NCBI RefSeq assembly: GCF_014235765.1
Contig: NZ_JACMYH010000002.1
Coordinates: forward strand, 496,001 to 560,000
Reading direction: 5' to 3'
DNA length: 64,000 bases
Source: Pseudomonas baltica
Lineage (GTDB): Bacteria; Pseudomonadota; Gammaproteobacteria; Pseudomonadales; Pseudomonadaceae
A program made the position numbers and the translations under genes. Numbering within the stretch: the first letter of the stretch is position 1; every line of letters starts with the position of its first letter. The notes beneath the pieces were generated by a model. The model was not told the DNA's origin and did not search any database. It saw only the letters and a program-made list of their open reading frames with translations. Below, piece by piece: positions 13,801 through 22,800 of this stretch.

Positions 13801-16800
13801 TGTCGGCACAGTGTTGACCGGCGCCGGCGAGGCGGGTGCCAACGTGGTGGTGCGCAACGCCCTGGGCGTCCAGGTCGGCACCGGCACCGTGAACGCCAAC
13901 GGCACGTTCCAGATCACCCTGGACGCGCCGCAGATCGACGGCGGTACTCTGAGGGTCACCCTCGGCGACAGCGCGGGCAACCTGTCCGTGGTGGGCAGTG
14001 TGGTTGGCCGCGACACCCTTGCACCGGTGGCGGTGGTGGCGCCTGTCATCAACGCCGACGGCAGCCTGATCACCGGGCGCGGCGAAGCGGGTGCGACCGT
14101 CACCGTCACCAGCGTCGCCGGCACCGTGCTCGGCTCGGCCGTGGTTGCCGCCAATGGCACGTTCAGTCTGGTGCTCGATTCTCCCCAGGCCAACGGCCAG
14201 CTTCTGGACGTGCTGCAGACCGACGCGGCCGGCAACGCCTCGGTGCCGGTTGCGCTGCAGGCGCCGGACATTACTCCGCCCACCGCGCTCAGCGAAGTGC
14301 TCATCAGCGCCGATGGCCTGGTGGTCAGCGGTCGCGGCGAGGCCGGTGCTTCGGTTCGCGTATTGCTCGGCAACACCGAGCTGGGCCGCGCCGACGTCAA
14401 TGCCAGCGGGCAGTTCACCATCACGCTGAACAATCCTCAGGTAAACCTGCAGCAGCTCACTGTCAGCCAGGTCGATGCCGCCGGCAATTTCTCCGCCAAC
14501 GTCACGCTGATCGCACCGGACCTGCAGGCGCCGGCAGCGCCGACCGATGTGGTGCTCACGCCGCAGGGCGGGGCGGTGATCGGCAAGGCAGAACCCGGCA
14601 GCGTGGTCTCGGTCGTGGTCAGTGACGCCCAGGGCAATGTGCTGGGCACGGCCACGGTCGCGGCCAACGGCACCTTCCAGGTCGACCTGGCGTTCCCGCA
14701 AACCAACGGCCAGACGCTGCTGGTCACGTCGACCGATGCCGCCGGCAACACCTCGACCAGCATCACCGTGATCGCCGCCGACCTCACCGCGCCGGATGCG
14801 CCCATTGCCTTGGGCGTCAGCCTTGATGGTCTGACCGTGGTTGGCCAAGGCGAAATCGGCAGCACTGCCACCGTGCTTGCCGTCAACGGCGACGTGCTCG
14901 GCACCGCAGCGGTCGGTCCGAACGGTATTTTCACAGTCGTGCTGCTGCGCGCCGCCAGCGAAAACGAGGTGCTCAACGTCACCTTGACCGATGCGGCCCG
15001 CAACGTGTCGACGGCAACCGTCGTGGTCGCCCCGGATGTCAACGGTCCCGATCAACCCACGGCGCTGCTGCTGGGCGGCAACGGCCTGACCCTCAGCGGG
15101 CAGGGCGATGTCGGCAACACCATTACCGTGCGCAGCGTGACGGGCGTGGTACTGGGCACGGCAGTGGTGGACGCCACGGGCAATTTCCAGGTCGCACTGA
15201 ACGCGGCCCAGACCAATGGTGAAACCCTCGAAGTCATCGCCACCAGCGGCGCACTGGTATCGCTGCCTGCGCTGATCACGGTGGCCGACACCACGCCGCC
15301 CGGCCTGATCAGCAACCTGCTGGTCAGCCTCGACGGCACCCAGGTCACCGGGCGCGGCGAGGCCGGCTCGATCGTCACCATTCGGGGCCCCGACAACGCC
15401 GTGCTGGGCACGGCGACGGTCGGCGTCACCGGCGCCTTTACCGTGTCGCTGAACGTCGCGCAGACCAATGGTCAGGTGCTCAGTGCCGTGCAGGTGGACG
15501 GCGGCAACAACCCATCCACAGCCGTGATCGTGGTTGCTCGCGACAGCACGCTGCCCGACGCTCCCGCAGCGGTGCTCAATCCTGCCGGCACCCTGGTGAC
15601 CGGCACCGCCGAACCCGGCACGCGGGTCACGGTCATCGTCAGCGATGCTCAAGGCAATGTGCTGGGCACTGCCACGGTGGCCGCCGATGGCAGCTACGAG
15701 GTCGACCTGGGCACCGCGCAGGCCAACGGCCAGACCTTGCTGGTGACCACCACCGATGCCGCCGGCAACGTGTCCGCCAGCACCACGCTGTTCGCGCTGG
15801 ACACCACCCCACCTGCGCCGGTCACCGCGCTGGTGATCAGCCCGAACGGCGATCTGCTGGCTGGCCGCGGCGAGCCGGCTGCCGAGGTGACCGTGCGCGA
15901 CGCGGGCGGCACCGTGATCGGTATCGGCGTGGTCGGTGCCACGGGCAGCTTCCTCATCACCCTCACTGCCCCTGTCGCCCCAGGGGACGTGCTCACCGTC
16001 CTACAAGAAGATGCCGCGGGTAACGCGTCGGACGACGTGGACGTAACCGCACCCGATGGCACCGGCCCGGACCAACCCAGCGCGCTGCTGCTCAGTGGCA
16101 ACGGCCTGCAGCTGAGCGGTCTGGCCGATGCTGGCAATACCGTGACCGTACGCAGTGCCACCGGCGTGGTGCTGGGCACCGCGGTGGCCGATGGCAACGG
16201 TGCTTTCACGGTCGCGCTGTCGAGCCCGCAGCTCAACGGCGAACAGCTGGAAGTGGTTGCCAACCTCGGTGCGCTGGTCTCGGTGCCTGCGCAGGTGCAG
16301 GCCCTCGACCTGACCGCGCCGAGCGCACTGACCGATCTGCTGGCCAGTGCCGATGGCACCCAACTGACCGGTCGCGGCGAAGTGGGCGCCACCGTTACCG
16401 TACTCGCGCCCGATGGTACTGCGCTGGGCAGCGTCGTCATCGGCGTTACCGGCACCTTCACCGTACCGTTCGCGGTCGCGCAACTGGGCGGCGGCAACCT
16501 TGCGGTGTCGCAGACCGATGTGGCCGGCAACCTTTCGCCAACGGCGCTGGTGCCGGCGGTGGACAGCACGCCGCCTGTGGCTCCTACCGCTGCCGTCGAC
16601 CTCAACGGCGGGGCAGTGGTGGGAGTTGCGGAACCGGGCACCGTGGTCACGGTGATCGTCAGCGATGCCCAGGGCAATGTGCTGGGCACCGCCACGGTCG
16701 CGCCCAACGGCAGCTACCAAGTCGTTCTGGGGGCGGCGCAGACCAATGGCCAGACCTTGCTGGTCACCTCTACCGACGCGGCGGGCAACGTGTCGTCGAC

Positions 16801-19800
16801 CACCCTCGTGGTCGCACCCGACACCACTGTGCCGAACCCGGTCACCGACCTTGTGGTCAGCGCCGACGGCGCGCTGCTGACCGGTAAGGGCGAAATCGGC
16901 GCGCAAGTCACCGTACTCGGCGTGGGCGGTATTTCGGTCGGCACGGCCACGGTCGATGGCAACGGCAATTTCACCGTGACGCTCAATCCGATTTCCGGCG
17001 ACCGCACCTTGCTCAGCGTCACCCAGGCCGACCCGGCCGGCAACGTTTCGACCGTCGTTACGGTCACCACACCGGACACCAATGGCCCGGATGTACCGAC
17101 CGCACTGCTGCTCAGCACTGATGGCCTGCAGTTGGTGGGCCAGGGTGATGTCGGCAACCTGATCACCGTGCGCAACCTGCAGGGGACCGTTCTGGGCACT
17201 GCGATCGTCGATGGCAGCGGCGCCTTCCAGTTGCAGCTTTCTGCTGCCCAGCTCAATGGCGAGATCCTCCAGGTCACGGCCGCCGACGGCGCGCTGACCT
17301 CGCTGCCGGCGCAATTGACGGCGCCGGACGTGACCGCCCCCACCAACCTTGGCGCACTGTCGGTCAGCCTCGACGGCACGGTGCTGAGCGGGCGCGGCGA
17401 AGCCGGTGCAACCGTGGTGATCACTGGCCCTGGCAACGTGATGTTGGGCACCGCCGTGGTCGCAGTGACAGGGGTGTTCGTCGCCAACCTGGCCACGCCA
17501 CAACTCAACGGCCAAGCCTTGAGCGTGGTGCAGACCGACCTGGCCGGCAACGCTTCGCTGCCCCTCGTCACGCTCGCCGGCGACCGTACGCCACCCGCAG
17601 CGCCGGCCGATCTGGCGGTCATCAACCAGGGCCTGGTGCTGACCGGCACGGGCGAACCGGGTGCAGTGGTTACGGTCACCAACGCTCAGAACGTCATTCT
17701 GGGCACCGCCACGGTCCTGCTCGATGGCAGCTTCCAGGTGGTGTTGAGCCAGGCGCAGGTCAACGGCCAGGCCCTGGGCGTGACCCTGACCGATGCCGCG
17801 GGCAACGTGTCGGTGCCGGGCGCCGTTCTGGCGGGCGACACCACCGCACCGGTGCCTTTGACCAATATCGCCATCAGCAATGACGGCGCATTGACCAGCC
17901 TGTTGACCGGCAAGGGCGAGCCCGGTGCCGTGGTCAGCGTGACCCGGCTGGACGGTACCTTACTGGGCAGCGGCGCGGTCTCGGCGGCGGGCAATTTCAG
18001 CGTCACTCTGACGCCAGCGGTGATCACCGGCGAGCTTCTGAACCTGGTGCAGACCGATGCCGCAGGCAATGTCTCGCCGATCGGGACGATCAATTCGCCG
18101 GACACCACTGCACCCGAATTGCTGACCCAGGTTGCAATCAACCTCACCACCGGGGCCACTGTCACCGGCCGGGGAGAGCCTGGCGCCACGGTGACCGTGC
18201 GCGACGCCGCCGGTGTAGTCTTGGGCAGCGCCCAGGTGGCAGCCGACAACAGCTTCGTTGTGACCCTGTCGCCGGCGCAGATCAACAATCAGCCGCTGAC
18301 CGTGGCCCAGACGGATGTGTCCGGCAACGTGGGTGCGAACACCCCGATCTTCGCTCCGGACCTGACCCCACCGGCTGCGCCGACGCAACTGCTGCTCAAT
18401 GCCAGCGGTACCGTGCTCAGTGGCGTGGGCGAAGCCAATGCCACCGTGCTGGTGAAGAACGCGGCAGGCGTGACCCTGGGCACGGCGACCACCGTAGCGG
18501 CCGATGGTACCTTCCAGGTGACGTTGCCGGCGCAGCTCAACGGTCAGTCGCTGGTGGTGACGCTGACCGACGCGGCTGGCAATGTCTCGGGCCCAGGCAG
18601 CCTGCTGGCCGGCGACACCACGCCGCCGGCGGCGCCGACCATTCTGGCGCTGAACGCGACCGGCACGCTGCTCACCGGTACCGGCGAGCCCGGCGCGCAG
18701 TTGATCATCCGCAACAACCTCAATGTGTCGGTGGGCACCGGCACGGTCAACGCCGATGGCACCTACAGCGTCACGCTCGGCGTGGCGCAGATCAACGGTG
18801 AAGTGCTCAGCGTCCGCCAGGTCGATGCCGCCGGCAACGCCTCCGCTGCGGTCACCATTACTGCCAGCGATCTCCAGGCTCCGACCGCACTGGTCAACCT
18901 GGCGGTATCGACCAGCGGCCTGCAACTGACCGGCAGCGGCGAAGCGCTCGCGCGCATCGTGGTCAAGAACGTGCTGGGTGTGCAGATTGGCGCGGCGACT
19001 GCCGATGTCGACGGTAATTTCACCGTCAACCTGGCTACCCCTCAACTCAACGGCCAGGTGCTTGTCGTGACCCAGGCCGACGTGGCTGGCAACGTCTCGC
19101 TGCCGTTCAACTTTGCCGTACCGGATGTCACCGCGCCACTGGCATTGACCCTGACGGCGGTCAGCGCCGACGGTCGTATCGTCACCGGGCGTGGCGAAGC
19201 CGGCGCGACGGTGACCGTCACCGGTCCGCTGAACGCGACACTGGGCACCGCCGTGGTCGCCGCAGACGGCACCTTCAACGTGACCCTGAGCACCCCGCAG
19301 ACCAACTTCGAAGCCTTGCTGCTGGTCCAGCGCGACGCTGCGGGGAACACCTCTGCCGGGGTCACCGTCAACGCCCCTGACCTGACCCCACCGGCGCTGC
19401 CGGCGGGGCTGGGCCTGAGCGCCAACGGTCTGCTGTTCAACGGCACGGCGGAGGCGGGCGCGAGAGTGTTCGTGAGCAACGCTCAGGGCGCTGCGCTGGG
19501 CAACGTTCTGGTCGGCGCCAATGGCACCTTCAGCGTGCCGCTGAGCCTGGCACAACTCAATGGCGGGACGCTGGAGGTGTACGCCCAGGATGCCGCTGGC
19601 AACAAATCCGCGCTGGCACGTTTGACCGTTCCCGATATCACCCCACCGAGCCTGGCCACGCAACTGGTGGTGAATGCCGCTGGCACCGTGCTCACCGGCA
19701 AGGGCGAGGCCGGGGCGACCGTGACTGTCGGGTTGCTGGTCGGGCAGACCCCTGTGGTGCTTGGCACGGCGGTGGTCGACGTCAATGGCAACTTCCAGGT

Positions 19801-22800
19801 GCCGCTGCTGCCGGCTGCCCTCGGTGGTCAGCTGTTGACCGTGATCCAGACCGATGCGGCGGGCAATCCTTCGGCTATCGCCTCGTTGAACATTCCTGTG
19901 GAGCTGCCACCGGCCGCGCCGCAGGTCAGCACCATCACCAGCAACGGCGTGACCCTGACCGGCACCACCGAGGCGGGCACTACCGTGGTGGTGCGCAACG
20001 CCGCCGGGACCGTGCTCGGCACCGGTGTCACCACCGGTACCACCTTTACCGTGACGCTCAATCCACCCCAGGCCAACGGCCAGGTGCTCGAACTGCACGC
20101 CACCAAAGGCGCGCTTACGTCGATCGCGACCTTCTACACCTCGGTCGACAGCACCGCGCCGGTGCCCATCACCGCACTGGACGTCAACGGTACCGGAACG
20201 CTGGTTACCGGCCGGGGCGAGGTGGGCGCCACCGTGCGGGTCACCAATGCCGCCGGCGTGGTGGTAGGCACTGGCGTGGTCGGTTTGAACGGCAGCTTCG
20301 CCGTGGTACTGCCAGTGGCCCAGGCCAACGGCGGTACCCTGACGGCGGTGCAGGTGGATGCCGCGCAGAACGTGTCCACGGCGGTCAGCATCGCCGCGCC
20401 CGATATCGTCGCACCCGTGGCACCGGTGATCACCGGCCTGAGCAATGCCGGGCAGACCCTCAGCGGTACCGGTGAAGCCGGTGCCATCGCCACCGTCTAC
20501 AACGCTGCAGGGGTTGCCATCGGCACGGCCACCGTGCTGCCCAACGGCACCTTCGCGGTCACGTTGAGCAGCCCGCAACTCAATGGCCAACTGCTCAGCG
20601 TCAAGCTGGCCGATGCCGCCGGCAATGTGTCGGTGGGCACGCCGTTCCTGGCACTCGACACCACCCCACCGACGGCGCTGGTCAACGTCGCGCTGGCCAC
20701 CAATGGCAGCAGCGTGAGCGGGCAGGGCGAGGCCGGCGCGCGGGTGACCGTCAACGTTGGCGGCGTGGCATTGGGCAACGCCGTGGTCGATGCCAGCGGC
20801 AACTTCAGCGTCGGCCTCAGCGCCGCGCAGCTCAATGGTCAGCAACTGACCGTGGTGCAGACCGATGCCGCCGGGCTGACGTCGCCGATCACCACACTCA
20901 CGGCCCGTGATGCCACCGCGCCGAACGCACCGACCGCACTGTTGCTGGTCGGCGGTGTGAGCCTGAGCGGCGTCGGCGAAGCCAACAGCACCGTCAAGGT
21001 CTACGGGGCCAACAACGCTCTGCTGGCCGAGGGGCCGGTGAATGCGCTGGGTCTGTTCACGGTGACACTGGCTGCGCCGCAGCTCAACGGAGGCGCGCTG
21101 CGCGTGACCCTCACCGATGCGGCCGGCAACGTGTCCGCAGCGGGCCAACTAGGTGTGGCCGACACCACGCCACCGGCTGCGCCAACCGCCACTATCAGTG
21201 CCAGCGGCACAGTGGTGTCGGGCACCGGCGAGGCGGGGGCCACCGTCACCGTGCGCAGTGGCGCCAGCGTGCTGGGCACGGCGCTGGTCGCCGCCAACGG
21301 CACCTACAGCGTTACCCTCAATGCCGCGCAGATCAACAGCCAGGTGCTGACCGTCAGCCAGGCCGATGCCGCCGCCAACGTTTCGCCGACGGCCACCACC
21401 ACCGCGCCGGACCTGACCCCACCGAGCCTGGCCACCGGGCTGGTAGTGGCGGGCGATGGCCTGACCCTGCGCGGTACCGGCGAGCCGGGCGCCACGGTCA
21501 GCGTCAAGGCTGCCAACGGCGTCGTGCTCAACGTAGCGCCGGTCACCGTGGGGGCTGATGGCACCTTCACCGTGGCCTTGAACGCCGCGCAGATCAACGG
21601 CGAGCGCCTGAGTGTCACGCTCACCGACGGGCGCGGCAACGTCAGCGCCGGCGCGGCTGTGGTGGCACCGGACATCGACGTCAACGAACCGGTGATCGCC
21701 TCCAACAACCTGGCAACCGCTACGGTCAACATCACGCCGGTCACGGTGGCCAGCGAGTACACCAACACCAGCGTCAGCCTGCTGCTGGGCCAGGTGAAGG
21801 CGTTCGGTTTCACGGTGGCTGCCGGTACCGTGACCGATCCGTTGATCACGGTGACCAACAACGCCTTGCTCGGTGTGCTGCCAGCTTCGGCCTTCGCTCT
21901 GGAGGTGCAGAACGCCGCCGGTAACTGGATAACCCTGGCCAACAGCACGACCAATCCGCAGTTGCTCAATCTGATCGGGCTGGGGACTAACCAGGTGCAG
22001 GCCGACATAGGCTTGCTGCAAGCCGGCAACTATCGCCTGACGGTCGCCAGCAGTCTGGTTTCGCTGCTCGACAGCCTGACCACGCAGATCCAGTTCGTGA
22101 CCACCAGCCTGACCCAGTTCACCGGCACCCCGGCACCGTTGGACGGTAACGTCATCACCGATCCCGGTGTGAACGGCCTGGCCGACCGCACCGGGCCGGA
22201 CAACGGTGCGGTGTTGCAGGTACTCAAGAACGGCACCTACGTGACGGCCGGTGCGGGCACCATGGTGCAGGGCCTGTACGGCCAACTGACCATCGACAGT
22301 ACCGGCAAGTACACCTACAACCCGAGCGGGGCAGTCGCCAGCGTGGGCAAGGTCGAAGACTTCCAGTACCAGTTGGTGCACCCCAATGGCTTGAGCTCGA
22401 CGGCCCATCTGTACGTGCGCATCGACAGCGCCAACGTCAACGAAGTGTGGAACCCCAACAACCTGGCCGCCAACGCCACGCTGGTGGATGCCATCAATGA
22501 CACCGCAGCGAGTGCCTTGAGCCTGGTCGGCCAGTTCACCGACACCACGGCCACGATCGGTCGCTATGACAGCAGCTTGCTCGGCGGTCGCGGCGAGTTC
22601 ACGTTCACCGTGGCGCCGAACACCTTGAGCGACCTGACCTTGTCGGTCACCGGCAGCGGCCTGTCGCTGCTGTCGCCGGTCAACTTCGTGCTGTCCAAGC
22701 TGCAGGCCAACGGCACCTATGTTCAGGTAGGGTCCTATTCGGGTGCCAACCTGATCGCGATCGGCAGCGCTGGCCTGGGTGTGCGCGTCGAGGACCAGAC

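Noticed and set aside
6077..15652. A 3191-codon open frame on the minus strand inside lapF
   Set aside because: It follows from the repetitive, codon-biased GC-rich sequence of lapF: each repeat gives the same open antisense frame. The product is His/Gly/Arg-rich low-complexity sequence with no domain and no ribosome-binding site.
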